The notes: generated by a model not told the origin, from the sequence alone. Positions 15,607 to 23,437 are shown, counted from the stretch's first letter. The stretch is DNA of 28,413 bases from a virus (IMGVR_UViG_3300017986_002164:1-28413); one strand, 5' to 3'. Made by a program: numbers and translations.

Positions 15607-16151
15607 TGGTTAAGAAAGTACATTATACTTGGAAAGATATTGAACACATGATTGTTGTTATTAACAATCTTATGTACGCAGATGGCTGGCGCCCTGATTA
15701 CATTGTGGGTATGACTCGCGGTGGATTAGTGCCAGCAGTTATTATGTCAAACATGACTGGTATTCTAATGCATGCCTTGGATGTTAGATTCCGAGATGTT
15801 GGTGAAGGATACACAGGTCCAGAAAGTAATTGTTGGATGGCAGAAGACGCTTTTGGTTATCCACATGCTGACAGTGGTGGCAAGGGCAAAAACATTCTTA
15901 TCTTTGATGATATTAATGATACTGGCAAAACATTTGAATGGATTAAACAAGACTGGATATCAGGTTGCCTGCCCAATGATCCACATTGGGATACAGTTTG
16001 GCATAACAATGTTCGTTTTGCTAGTCTAATTGATAACGCAGGAAGTAACTTCCAGGAATGTGATTATACGGCATTAGAAATCGACAAACGAGAAGATGAT
16101 GCTTGGATTGTTTTTCCATGGGAAGGCGAACGTGACTACGGGAACTTTTAA
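15606..16151 (+). CDS. Phosphoribosyltransferase-domain protein
   Basis: The 181-residue protein has the PRPP-binding signature NILIFDDINDTGKT (about 97-109) and an upstream IVGMTRGGLVP loop (about 33-43), both typical of type I phosphoribosyltransferases of the hypoxanthine/xanthine class. It probably salvages a purine base, though the base cannot be read from the sequence; in this setting a deazapurine or guanine is conceivable. The hood region contains an unusual Trp/Asp-rich stretch. Confidence 0.75.
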   Translation: MVKKVHYTWKDIEHMIVVINNLMYADGWRPDYIVGMTRGGLVPAVIMSNMTGILMHALDVRFRDVGEGYTGPESNCWMAEDAFGYPHADSGGKGKNILIFDDINDTGKTFEWIKQDWISGCLPNDPHWDTVWHNNVRFASLIDNAGSNFQECDYTALEIDKREDDAWIVFPWEGERDYGNF

Positions 16152-16153
16152 TT

Positions 16154-16405
16154 ATGTGGAATAATAAAGGTGCTAAAATGCTATCAGAACATTTTTATGA
16201 TGACACTGATAGCGAACTAATTGTACGAAACAACGGCAAAGAATATCGTGTTACAGAAATGTATGAGGATATTAGTTTGCGTTTAGAAGTAATCAGTGAG
16301 ATTATTGATGAGATTCTGGAAATGTATCCAGAGCAAAGAGAAAAACTAGACGTTGAGAAACGTATACAACAGAAACTCATGCTTAGGAAATTAGCAGGAG
16401 AATAA
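16154..16405 (+). CDS. Small protein of unknown function (83 aa)
   Basis: A charged, mostly helical protein. ATG 16154 lies two bases after the preceding stop; ATG 16178 in the same frame has a better-placed AAAGG and may be the true start, giving 75 residues. No recognised domain. Confidence 0.5.
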   Translation: MWNNKGAKMLSEHFYDDTDSELIVRNNGKEYRVTEMYEDISLRLEVISEIIDEILEMYPEQREKLDVEKRIQQKLMLRKLAGE

Positions 16406-16409
16406 CAAT

Positions 16410-16979
16410 ATGGCAATATTTACTATTGATATTAGTGGTTACGGTGCTGAAGTAGCACTAGGAAAAGTAACAGACGAAATATACAACTTCTGGGTTGATA
16501 AAGAAGATGAACTAGAAAGTCATGCGTTTTACGATCCATATGAAGATAATGGTGGTGCTAATCCAGTCACTGATGAAGATGACAATCGTTGGCTTGGATA
16601 TTGGCATGAAGTAGGTAATGTAGCATACACAAGCGGTGCTTATATTGATAACTTATATGTAGAAGTTACAGATGAAGATGGTAATATAGTATGGAGTACG
16701 GAAGATATTAGTGTTGTAGATGCTAATAAAGAAGTGTTTACAGAAGATACATTGGATCCTGGATACTATGTACATGCTTACAGTAGTGAAAAAGGCGGAT
16801 TCTTCAGTGGTGAATTTGAAACAGATGAATTTGATCCAGATAAACTAACATTTAACGGCACACAAATTATGGGAGACACCCTAGTAGATATGGTTCATTA
16901 TAATGATGAATATATTGAAAACGAGGGTGGGTCTACAAATGGAAAGTCTCAAGGAATTGAACTTTTAGAAGTTTTCTAA
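16410..16979 (+). CDS. Highly acidic protein of unknown function (189 aa)
   Basis: I count 44 Asp/Glu against 7 Lys/Arg in 189 residues, spread along a chain that otherwise looks beta-rich (many Tyr, Val, Gly), with no signal peptide. Such charge is seen in DNA-mimic proteins but also in some structural proteins, and no family is recognised. It ends one base before the thymidine kinase ATG. Confidence 0.6.
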   Translation: MAIFTIDISGYGAEVALGKVTDEIYNFWVDKEDELESHAFYDPYEDNGGANPVTDEDDNRWLGYWHEVGNVAYTSGAYIDNLYVEVTDEDGNIVWSTEDISVVDANKEVFTEDTLDPGYYVHAYSSEKGGFFSGEFETDEFDPDKLTFNGTQIMGDTLVDMVHYNDEYIENEGGSTNGKSQGIELLEVF

Positions 16980-16980
16980 A

Positions 16981-17544
16981 ATGGCAGGATATCCAAGAGG
17001 CAAATTGGAAGTAATTGCTGGTCCTATGTTTGCTGGTAAAAGTAGCGAACTGCTCAAGCGATTATTGTTTCTAGAACACAGTGGTAAAAATGTACTTGCT
17101 CTTAAACCTGTGTTAGATGATCGTTACGATAGCAAAAGCATCGTGACGCATAATCATCTTAGTCATGACGCTCTTGCTGTAATAGATTTAGAACTTGTAA
17201 AGGATAACTACAATATAGCACCCTACAATTTTCACACGGTGTTCATTGATGAAGTACAATTTTTTGATGCTAATGAAACATCGTGGTTTGTAGAAGAAGG
17301 TTTACGCAGTGGTGTAAACTTTGTGTGCGCCGGACTAGATCAAGACAGTCGAGGCGTACCATTTGAAACAACAGCAAGGCTACTAGCACTTGCTGACCAA
17401 ATTCATAAAATTAGAGCGTTTTGTAATGTCTGCGGTAAAGAGGCGAGCAAAACACACCGACTTACTAAACGTGGCGGCAGGGTTGCTATCGGGGGCGCAG
17501 AAGCGTACGAACCTCGCTGTCATGAACATTGGGAGAGCAGATAA
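16981..17544 (+). CDS. tdk: Thymidine kinase, type II (TK1-like)
   Basis: The 187-residue protein has the Walker A GPMFAGKSSE (14-23), the FIDEVQFF motif with catalytic Glu91, and a zinc site formed by Cys148, Cys151, Cys180 and His183. It phosphorylates thymidine to dTMP, raising the dTTP pool for phage replication. Length and motifs are normal for the family, so it should be active. Confidence 0.95.
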   Translation: MAGYPRGKLEVIAGPMFAGKSSELLKRLLFLEHSGKNVLALKPVLDDRYDSKSIVTHNHLSHDALAVIDLELVKDNYNIAPYNFHTVFIDEVQFFDANETSWFVEEGLRSGVNFVCAGLDQDSRGVPFETTARLLALADQIHKIRAFCNVCGKEASKTHRLTKRGGRVAIGGAEAYEPRCHEHWESR

Positions 17545-17744
17545 TGTCTGATAAAATCTATACAGTAGCAGTACAGGAAGACGAGAACGGAGACCTGATT
17601 TTACCATTTCCAGATGCGCTATTAGCACAAATGGGTTGGGTAGAAGGTGATATCTTACTATGGAAAGATAACGGTGACGGAAGTTACAGTATCGAAAAAG
17701 ATGACTTAGTAGGTGGAGACGTAGTATATGGGGATGGTTGTTGA
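17544..17744 (+). CDS. Small AbrB/MazE-like domain protein
   Basis: The 66-residue protein from ATG 17544 contains GDLILPFPDALLAQMGWVEG and then DILLWKDNGDGSYSIEK, the swapped-hairpin pattern of SpoVT/AbrB proteins (Gly, Pro, then GW-x-x-GD). The start shares a base with the tdk stop (TAATG). It may bind DNA, or it may be a degenerate domain with another use; no toxin partner is seen beside it. Confidence 0.5.
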   Translation: MSDKIYTVAVQEDENGDLILPFPDALLAQMGWVEGDILLWKDNGDGSYSIEKDDLVGGDVVYGDGC

Positions 17745-18007
17745 AAACTCCATTAACTAAAACACAGTTACAACTGATGAGTATCACCGCAGAAGAATGC
17801 GGTGAGCTCACTCAAGTTTGTATGAAGGCAGTCCGTTTTGGACTTGATGAAAAACAAAGACAACGGTTACTTGAAGAACTAGGAGATGTACAGTGTATGA
17901 TTAATTTAATGATAGATCATGATATTGTTACTGAAGGTGAACTAGCAGATAGTGCCATTGTTAAGCATAACAAATTAAAAAAATGGTCAGACTTGATAAA
18001 AGAATAA
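17738..18007 (+). CDS. MazG-like nucleoside triphosphate pyrophosphohydrolase
   Basis: The protein is about 89 residues and has EECGELTQ followed by EELGDVQCMINLMID, the two metal-binding EExxE/ExxD helices of the MazG fold. No ATG is near the start; TTG codons at 17738 and 17741 overlap the preceding stop, the second as TTGA. Enzymes of this type remove unwanted or modified dNTPs or lower (p)ppGpp; which applies here is unknown. It overlaps the next gene by 25 bases. Confidence 0.75.
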   Translation: MLKTPLTKTQLQLMSITAEECGELTQVCMKAVRFGLDEKQRQRLLEELGDVQCMINLMIDHDIVTEGELADSAIVKHNKLKKWSDLIKE

Positions 18008-18753
18008 CAATAATAGGATGTGGGTTTGTAGGCGGCACTGTCGCAGATTATTTAGAAAGCAAAGGCGTACAAATATTTAAAGTGGATACCAAATTGTATC
18101 CAGAAACAGATCTAGAAACAGCGATAAATAGAAGTGATGGTGTTATAATATGTGTGCCAACACCTATGAATAAAGATGGCACATGTGATGATAGTATAGT
18201 AACTAGTGTACTAGAACAGACGGGTAGCGATAAAAAGGTACTACTGAAAAGTACAGTAACACCAGACTTGATACGAAACTACGGTAGAAATGTAGTTTAT
18301 AATCCTGAATTTTTGCGTGAAGCAACAGCAAAACAAGATTTTGAAAACAGTGTATTTCAAATTTTTGGACATTATCATAACTCACAAGATTGTTTGTGGT
18401 GGAGTGAATTGTTCAATAGTGTATTTGATCATCATGTAACCAGTATTGTTACTAACCGAGAAACAGCAAGCATGATCAAATATGTTCACAATGCCTGGTT
18501 AGGAACCAAAGTGGCATTCTTCCACGAAATATATAGTAACCTTCTTCCAGGTGTAGACTATAATACAATGACTGAGTCATTGGGCTTGTTTGAAAATATT
18601 GGTCGTAGTCATATGAAGGCGCCTAACAGCGAAGGTAAGTTAGGTTACAGTGGAAATTGTTTTCCTAAGGACTTGAAAGCCTTGACAAAAGTTATTGATC
18701 ATAGTATACTAGAACAAGTAATAAAAACTAATAGTAAATTAGCGGAGAAATAA
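17983..18753 (+). CDS. Short nucleotide-sugar (UDP-glucose/GDP-mannose type) 6-dehydrogenase
   Basis: The 256-residue protein begins with the NAD-binding GCGFVG (12-17). It has PTPMNKDG (60-66), the central-helix lysine in SMIKYVHNAWL (Lys166), and GNCFPKD with catalytic Cys226. These are the dehydrogenase family signatures. However, family members usually have more than 400 residues, and the C-terminal sugar-nucleotide-binding domain is absent here. The chain ends cleanly at the start of queD, so this is a compact form rather than an obvious truncation. It would oxidise a hexose to a uronic acid for surface glycans, if the short form works. Confidence 0.8.
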   Translation: MVRLDKRITIIGCGFVGGTVADYLESKGVQIFKVDTKLYPETDLETAINRSDGVIICVPTPMNKDGTCDDSIVTSVLEQTGSDKKVLLKSTVTPDLIRNYGRNVVYNPEFLREATAKQDFENSVFQIFGHYHNSQDCLWWSELFNSVFDHHVTSIVTNRETASMIKYVHNAWLGTKVAFFHEIYSNLLPGVDYNTMTESLGLFENIGRSHMKAPNSEGKLGYSGNCFPKDLKALTKVIDHSILEQVIKTNSKLAEK

Positions 18754-19229
18754 TGCCACATTACAGTACAAAACACTACGGTCATAACATTGGCCTATCG
18801 GCAGTCTTTAGACAGCCAAACGCAGATCATTCACACTGTCATTTGCTTCATGGTTATTCATTAGCATTTAAATTTGTATTTGGATGTTCAGATCTAGACA
18901 ATAAAAACTGGGCAGTTGACTTCGGCGGACTAAAACCTCTAAAGGCTTGGCTAGAAGATAACTTCGATCACAAAGTTGTAGTTGATTCAGCAGATCCTGA
19001 GATGAGAACTATGCGTGAACTCGAAAGAAAAGGACTAGCAGAGATTAGAGTATTTGATGGTGTTGGTGCGGAGAAATTTGCTGAACATGCCTGGCAGTTT
19101 GCTGATCAACTTGTTAGAGAAATGAGTGACGGACGTTGTTGGTGTGAAAGTGTAGAGTGTAGTGAACATGGTGCTAACAGTGCCATTTATACACCCTGGA
19201 CTATTCGTAAAGAAAGGTTCATTGATTAA
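18753..19229 (+). CDS. queD: 6-carboxy-tetrahydropterin synthase (QueD family)
   Basis: The 158-residue protein contains HCHLLHGYSLAFKF (28-41), in the place of the zinc/catalytic CxxxHGH region, NWAVDFGGLKPLKAWLEDNFDHK (the VDFxxLK step and the DHK) and VECSEHGANSAIY at the end with the substrate Glu. The second zinc His of HGH is Tyr35, a variant also known to me from bacterial QueD-like proteins. It would convert dihydroneopterin triphosphate, made by FolE, to carboxy-tetrahydropterin. The queE gene follows with a one-base overlap, so consecutive pathway steps are co-translated. Confidence 0.85.
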   Translation: MPHYSTKHYGHNIGLSAVFRQPNADHSHCHLLHGYSLAFKFVFGCSDLDNKNWAVDFGGLKPLKAWLEDNFDHKVVVDSADPEMRTMRELERKGLAEIRVFDGVGAEKFAEHAWQFADQLVREMSDGRCWCESVECSEHGANSAIYTPWTIRKERFID

Positions 19230-20122
19230 TGAAATTACGTTATAGCGAAGCATTTTATTCAGTACAAGGTGAAGGTAAATATGTAGGAGTACCCAGTGTA
19301 TTCCTACGCACATTTGGTTGTAACTTCCGTTGTATGAACTTTGGACTTCCCAAAGACAAAGATCGTTGGGAGCAACATGCTGAAGGCAATCGTTACAATC
19401 CAGAAGTAAAAGCACTTATTGATGCTGGCGTACATAAGACTACGGAAAAATTCGAGGACCTACCAATCATCCACACAGGATGTGATACTTATGCCAGCAT
19501 CTATCCAGAGTTCAAAGACTTTAACAAACTAGCAGAAGTTGATGAAGTTGTTGAGCATCTAATCAGTCTACTACCACAGGGCAAGTGGACACAGGATAAT
19601 GGACAAGACATCCACTTGATTATTACAGGTGGAGAACCTTTATTGGCATGGCAGAAACTCTATGTCGAAATATTTGAACACCCTAAAATGAAGGATTTAA
19701 AAAATGTTACATTTGAAACAAACACTACGCAACTTCTACATGAAGATTTTAAGCGATACCTCAACAGTAATGACCTCATTAACGTCACTTGGAGTTGTTC
19801 CCCAAAACTTAGTGTTAGCGGAGAACCTTGGGAAACTGCTATTAAGCCTGATGTGGCTAGGGATTATAATACTGTTAACGGCAGTGACATTTATCTCAAG
19901 TTTGTTGTCGCTGATCGTGACGACATTGATGAAGTTACAAGAGCTGTTCAAGAGTATCGTGGCGCCGGGGTCGAGTGTCCGGTATATCTTATGCCTCTTG
20001 GCGGACGTTCCGAAGAATACAATCTCAATGTTAAAGAAGTCGCAGAAGCATGTATGGAGCGAGGTTGGAGGTTCAGCCCCCGACTTCACATCAGCCTCTT
20101 CGGCAATGCCTGGGGGACCTGA
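19229..20122 (+). CDS. queE: 7-carboxy-7-deazaguanine synthase (QueE) with insertion in the cluster loop
   Basis: The 297-residue protein starts with EAFYSVQGEG, the QueE signature, followed by FGCNFRC with Cys31 and Cys35. The third cluster cysteine expected two residues later is a Phe (MNFG). Instead Cys85 occurs in GCDTYAS, which matches the CDT that normally closes the QueE motif, so the pattern is Cx3Cx49C. IITGGEPLL and the FETNTTQ strand are the usual SAM-binding features. The enzyme makes the 7-deazaguanine ring from carboxy-tetrahydropterin. It lies after queD and before the SAM synthetase gene. Confidence 0.88.
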   Translation: MKLRYSEAFYSVQGEGKYVGVPSVFLRTFGCNFRCMNFGLPKDKDRWEQHAEGNRYNPEVKALIDAGVHKTTEKFEDLPIIHTGCDTYASIYPEFKDFNKLAEVDEVVEHLISLLPQGKWTQDNGQDIHLIITGGEPLLAWQKLYVEIFEHPKMKDLKNVTFETNTTQLLHEDFKRYLNSNDLINVTWSCSPKLSVSGEPWETAIKPDVARDYNTVNGSDIYLKFVVADRDDIDEVTRAVQEYRGAGVECPVYLMPLGGRSEEYNLNVKEVAEACMERGWRFSPRLHISLFGNAWGT

Positions 20123-20264
20123 TATTGATTACAACGAACATGAACCAATTGTAATTGATGGTATTAAGCCTAGGATGCCAGCAGACTATTACAAAAACGA
20201 ATCACACAAGAAAGCGATGACAGCACCTATTGATGTTGATAGAATTAGAAAGAGCGGATTTTAA
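20106..20264 (+). CDS. Small protein of unknown function (52 aa)
   Basis: ATG 20106 opens a 52-codon frame that overlaps the end of queE by 17 bases and runs to the SAM synthetase ATG, filling a stretch otherwise unused. It begins MPGGPDIDYNEHEPIVIDG and is hydrophilic with a basic end. The same frame is open further upstream inside queE, but that part is more likely a shadow. No family recognised. Confidence 0.5.
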   Translation: MPGGPDIDYNEHEPIVIDGIKPRMPADYYKNESHKKAMTAPIDVDRIRKSGF

Positions 20265-21377
20265 ATGACAAATACAGACGATTATATTTTTACTAGCGAG
20301 AGTGTTAGTGACGGCCATCCAGACAAAGTAGCGGATCAGATTAGTGACGCACTTGTAGATGCTGGATTGAAAGCGGGTGACGAAACAACCCGTGTGGCAG
20401 TAGAGACACTTGTAACTACCAACTATGTTGTGTTGGCGGGCGAAGTTAAAAACTTTAACGTTAGCAGTGAAGAAGTAGAACAAATTGTTAGAGACAAGGT
20501 AAAAGAAATTGGCTATGAACAGGATGGTTTCCACTGGGAGAGGCTCAGTATTGATAACCAGACTATTGTAAACAACTTACACAGCCAAAGCGGAGACATT
20601 GGACTTGGCACAGATGACTTTGGCGCAGGCGATCAGGGCATGATGTTTGGTTATGCGTGTAACGATAACCCAGCAATGATGCCAGCACCAATTTATTACA
20701 GCCATGAGATTCTCAAAAAACTAAAAGAGATTAGAGAGAGTGGTTACAAATACATGTTGCCTGATGCTAAAGCACAGGTAAGTGTACAGTATCGTGGTAA
20801 TCGTGTAGAGCGTGTTGATCAAGTTGTTGTAAGTCATCAACATACAGATGGCTTTGAACACAGTATTAAGATGCCTATTAAAGATGCTGTAAATGATGTA
20901 TTAAGGGAGTTGGTGGATGAAAAAACTATTTGGCATATTAATCCTACTGGCAAGTTTGTCATTGGCGGTCCTGATGGTGACACCGGAGTTACTGGAAGGA
21001 AAATTATCGTGGATACCTATGGTGGTTTTGCTCCTCATGGTGGTGGGGCATTTAGTGGGAAAGATCCTACAAAGGTAGACCGTAGCGCCGCATACATGGC
21101 TCGTTGGCTTGCTAAGAATGTAGTAGCAGACGACATGGCAGATTGGTGTACAATACAATTAAGTTATGCTATTGGTGTTAAAGAGCCAACTAGCATTTAT
21201 GTAGATAGTAATGGACACAATCGTAGTATTGAAAAGTTTATCAGAGACAATATTGACCTAACACCATTGGGTATTATTAATCGCTTTGATATGTTTAACT
21301 TTTATGAATATAGTAAAAACTGTACATATGGACACTTTGGTGACAAAGATGTACCATGGGAAAAGGTAGGATGGTAA
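20265..21377 (+). CDS. metK: S-adenosylmethionine synthetase
   Basis: The 370-residue protein has the family motifs in order: SESVSDGHPDKVADQISDA (ATP binding), GAGDQGMMFGYA, GGPDGDTGVTGRK, and HGGGAFSGKDPTKVDRSAAY (phosphate loop). It joins methionine and ATP to give SAM. The length is close to bacterial MetK and no catalytic motif is broken. Its place after queE and in a window with four radical SAM enzymes and a methyltransferase suggests that it keeps SAM available during infection. Confidence 0.95.
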   Translation: MTNTDDYIFTSESVSDGHPDKVADQISDALVDAGLKAGDETTRVAVETLVTTNYVVLAGEVKNFNVSSEEVEQIVRDKVKEIGYEQDGFHWERLSIDNQTIVNNLHSQSGDIGLGTDDFGAGDQGMMFGYACNDNPAMMPAPIYYSHEILKKLKEIRESGYKYMLPDAKAQVSVQYRGNRVERVDQVVVSHQHTDGFEHSIKMPIKDAVNDVLRELVDEKTIWHINPTGKFVIGGPDGDTGVTGRKIIVDTYGGFAPHGGGAFSGKDPTKVDRSAAYMARWLAKNVVADDMADWCTIQLSYAIGVKEPTSIYVDSNGHNRSIEKFIRDNIDLTPLGIINRFDMFNFYEYSKNCTYGHFGDKDVPWEKVGW

Positions 21378-21380
21378 ATT

Positions 21381-21683
21381 ATGGGATGGTGGAATAAACT
21401 CGTAGGAGACAAAAAGTCTACTAACGAAAAAACAAAAGAAAGTAAACCTAAATTAACTGACAAGGAAAAAGCAACAGCAAAAGGAGAGCCTTATGTTAAG
21501 GTTATCAGTGTTGAACTTAATCCTGAAAATCCTGGTGAAGGATACTTTGAACTAGATTGGAATGAACCGTTTGTACAAAAACTTCGCGATAGCGGGTATA
21601 CAGGTGCTAATGACGAAGAAGTAGTCGATTTATGGTTTACTGCTTTATGTCGCGGCATTGGAGAAACTGACGATTTTGCTTGA
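21381..21683 (+). CDS. Protein of unknown function (100 aa)
   Basis: It has a lysine-rich N-terminal 40 residues and an acidic C-terminal domain (VKVISVELNPENPGEGYFEL onwards) that looks like a small alpha/beta fold. It begins three bases after metK. The next promoter starts inside its last codon. Confidence 0.55.
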   Translation: MGWWNKLVGDKKSTNEKTKESKPKLTDKEKATAKGEPYVKVISVELNPENPGEGYFELDWNEPFVQKLRDSGYTGANDEEVVDLWFTALCRGIGETDDFA

Positions 21684-21708
21684 CAAGTAAAACACTTTAC
21701 CATATAAT
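21680..21708 (+). promoter_or_regulatory. Consensus sigma70 promoter (TTGACA, 17 bases, TATAAT)
   Basis: A perfect -35 (21680-21685) and a perfect -10 (21703-21708) with a 17-base spacer lie in the gap before the 21742 gene. It starts a new transcription unit leading into the 5' nuclease gene. Confidence 0.85.
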
Positions 21709-21741
21709 AGATGTATAACAGTAAAGTATATGGAGAAAGAT

Positions 21742-21957
21742 ATGTCCAATCAACAAGTTTCAGAACAAATCGCATCTCACATTGTAGCAAAAGCAGGTTT
21801 GTATCCTGCTAGTTTCTCAGACTTAGTAAAAGTAGAAGAAGGAGATGATCCTCGCTATAAGTCTATTGCAATACAAACACAGTATATTATGCAAAATGGA
21901 AAAGCAATGTCTCGTGCACAAGTTAAAAAACTACGCAAACAATTAGGACTGTCATAA
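21742..21957 (+). CDS. Small protein of unknown function (71 aa)
   Basis: ATG 21742 is preceded by TGGAGA at a proper distance; an upstream ATG at 21730 overlaps that ribosome-binding site and is rejected. The protein is helical with a basic end (RAQVKKLRKQLGL). It is the first gene after a consensus promoter and shares a base with the nuclease start. Confidence 0.6.
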   Translation: MSNQQVSEQIASHIVAKAGLYPASFSDLVKVEEGDDPRYKSIAIQTQYIMQNGKAMSRAQVKKLRKQLGLS

Positions 21958-22943
21958 TGCAAACTTACATTCTAGTAGATACGGCTAATATGTTTATGCG
22001 GGCAAGACACGTTGTCCGTGGTGATGATATGGATACTAAAATTGGTATGGCATATCATATTATGTTTAACAGTATTAACAAAGTATGGCGCGACCAACAA
22101 GGTAGTCATGTTGTGATTTGTTTGGAAGGACGTAGTTGGCGTAAAGACTATTATGAGCCCTACAAACGTAATAGAACAGCAGCATTTCAGGCAAAAACAG
22201 AACGAGAGCAAATTGAAGATCAACAGTTCTGGGACGCCTTCTCAGAACTACAAGAGTTTTTCCTTAACAAAACTAACTGTACGGTATTACAACATGAAGA
22301 ATGTGAAGCAGATGATTTTATCGCCCGCTGGATTCATAACCATCCTGGCGACAATCATATTGTTGTTAGTAGCGATAGCGATTACTATCAGTTACTTACG
22401 AACAATGTAAAACAATATAATGGTATTACTGGAGAGCTTATTACAGTTGAAGGTGTATTTAACGACAAAGGCAATCCTGTAATTGACAAGAAAACAAAAG
22501 AGCCCAAGCAGATTGGTGACCCTAAATGGTTACTGTTTGAAAAGTGTATCCGTGGTGATACAAGTGATAATATCTTTAGTGCTTTTCCTGGTGCTCGTAA
22601 AAAAGGCACTAAAAACAAAGTTGGCATGCTAGAAGCATTTGATGATCGCAACAGCAAAGGTTATAATTGGAATAATTTTATGCTACAACGTTGGGTAGAC
22701 CATGAGAATGTAGAACATCGTGTGCTAGAAGACTATGAGCGTAACATGGCACTAATTGATCTTACGGCACAGCCTGAAGACATCAAGCAAAAGTTAGACG
22801 CTAGTATTGTTGAGCAAGTACAAAAAGATAAAGTAGCACAAGTTGGTATTCACTTTATGAAGTTTTGTGGTAAGCATAGACTTGATAATGTTAGCAATAA
22901 TGCTACAGATCATGCTCAATACTTAAATGCGGCCTACAACTAA
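21957..22943 (+). CDS. FEN/RNase H-type 5'-3' exonuclease
   Basis: The 328-residue protein follows the flap-nuclease layout: LVDTANM with Asp8, YKRNR (69-73), ECEADD with Glu117, Asp119 and Asp120, SSDSDYYQLL with Asp140 and Asp142, and IRGDTSDN with Asp201 and Asp204. These acidic residues bind two metal ions. It resembles T4 RNase H, which removes RNA primers and flaps from lagging strands, and is the expected partner of the clamp at 8661. It lacks any polymerase domain. Confidence 0.85.
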   Translation: MQTYILVDTANMFMRARHVVRGDDMDTKIGMAYHIMFNSINKVWRDQQGSHVVICLEGRSWRKDYYEPYKRNRTAAFQAKTEREQIEDQQFWDAFSELQEFFLNKTNCTVLQHEECEADDFIARWIHNHPGDNHIVVSSDSDYYQLLTNNVKQYNGITGELITVEGVFNDKGNPVIDKKTKEPKQIGDPKWLLFEKCIRGDTSDNIFSAFPGARKKGTKNKVGMLEAFDDRNSKGYNWNNFMLQRWVDHENVEHRVLEDYERNMALIDLTAQPEDIKQKLDASIVEQVQKDKVAQVGIHFMKFCGKHRLDNVSNNATDHAQYLNAAYN

Positions 22944-23395
22944 TGTACACAGCACAAGAAGTTATATCTGACAAGTTTTGGATAGTACTAAACAATAACA
23001 ATAAAATAGGTACTGTCCGTTTTATCAACGACGGCAAGTACGAATTTTTTGATCAAAGGAGTGAAACAAAAACACTTTTAGAAAACTTTGATGAATTATT
23101 CAAAGTACAAGATGCTAGGAGAGATCATAATCTGCTCAACGAGGATACCAATGTAAACGGATATCCTACAGGATTTAACAAACCGATACCAGCAGATCAT
23201 CCTAGCATACCAGCATTTAAAAAGACAGCGAACGCTAATACATTGTTCGCGGCAGGATATTATATTATTCAATTTAAACGTTGGTTGCCCAGTTTTGCTC
23301 CCAAAGTGGCTACATTAGAGAAGTATCCTTATCGTGGTCCATATATGACTGAATGGGAAATGAATCTCGAACTTAAAAAGAGTTTAAGAGACTAA
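22943..23395 (+). CDS. Protein of unknown function (150 aa)
   Basis: A soluble protein with an N-terminal beta-rich part (WIVLNNNNKIGTVRFINDG) and a Pro/Tyr/Trp-rich C-terminal part. I recall similar hypothetical proteins in marine T4-like phages but cannot name a function. It is joined to the nuclease gene by a one-base overlap. Confidence 0.6.
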   Translation: MYTAQEVISDKFWIVLNNNNKIGTVRFINDGKYEFFDQRSETKTLLENFDELFKVQDARRDHNLLNEDTNVNGYPTGFNKPIPADHPSIPAFKKTANANTLFAAGYYIIQFKRWLPSFAPKVATLEKYPYRGPYMTEWEMNLELKKSLRD

Positions 23396-23404
23396 ATACT
23401 CATT

Positions 23405-23437
23405 GAGGCATATAAAGTGAGCCTCTACTGAGGGCTC
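23405..23437 (+). promoter_or_regulatory. Two mutually exclusive stems in the HtrA leader
   Basis: GAGGC (23405-23409) can pair with GCCTC (23421-23425). Alternatively GAGCC (23419-23423) can pair with GGCTC (23433-23437), which covers part of the GAGGG ribosome-binding site (23430-23434) of the protease gene. The two stems share bases and cannot form together, the layout of a translational switch. The stems are short, so this is tentative. Confidence 0.35.

Noticed and set aside
15606-16151. Possible QueC (preQ0 synthase), sought to complete the pathway
   Set aside because: The motif NILIFDDINDTGKT is a PRPP-binding loop, not the QueC ATP pyrophosphatase SGGxDS motif or its zinc cysteines.
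17544-18007. MazEF-like toxin-antitoxin pair
   Set aside because: The second gene is a MazG-type pyrophosphohydrolase with EExxE motifs, not a MazF toxin.
18123-18130. GATAAATA on the plus strand
   Set aside because: It lies within the coding sequence of the nucleotide-sugar dehydrogenase, with no gene start near it; chance is likely in AT-rich DNA.
19704-20105. Upstream extension of the small 20106 gene through queE
   Set aside because: The overlap would cover more than half of queE in another frame; the product has no likeness to known proteins and the codon pattern follows queE.
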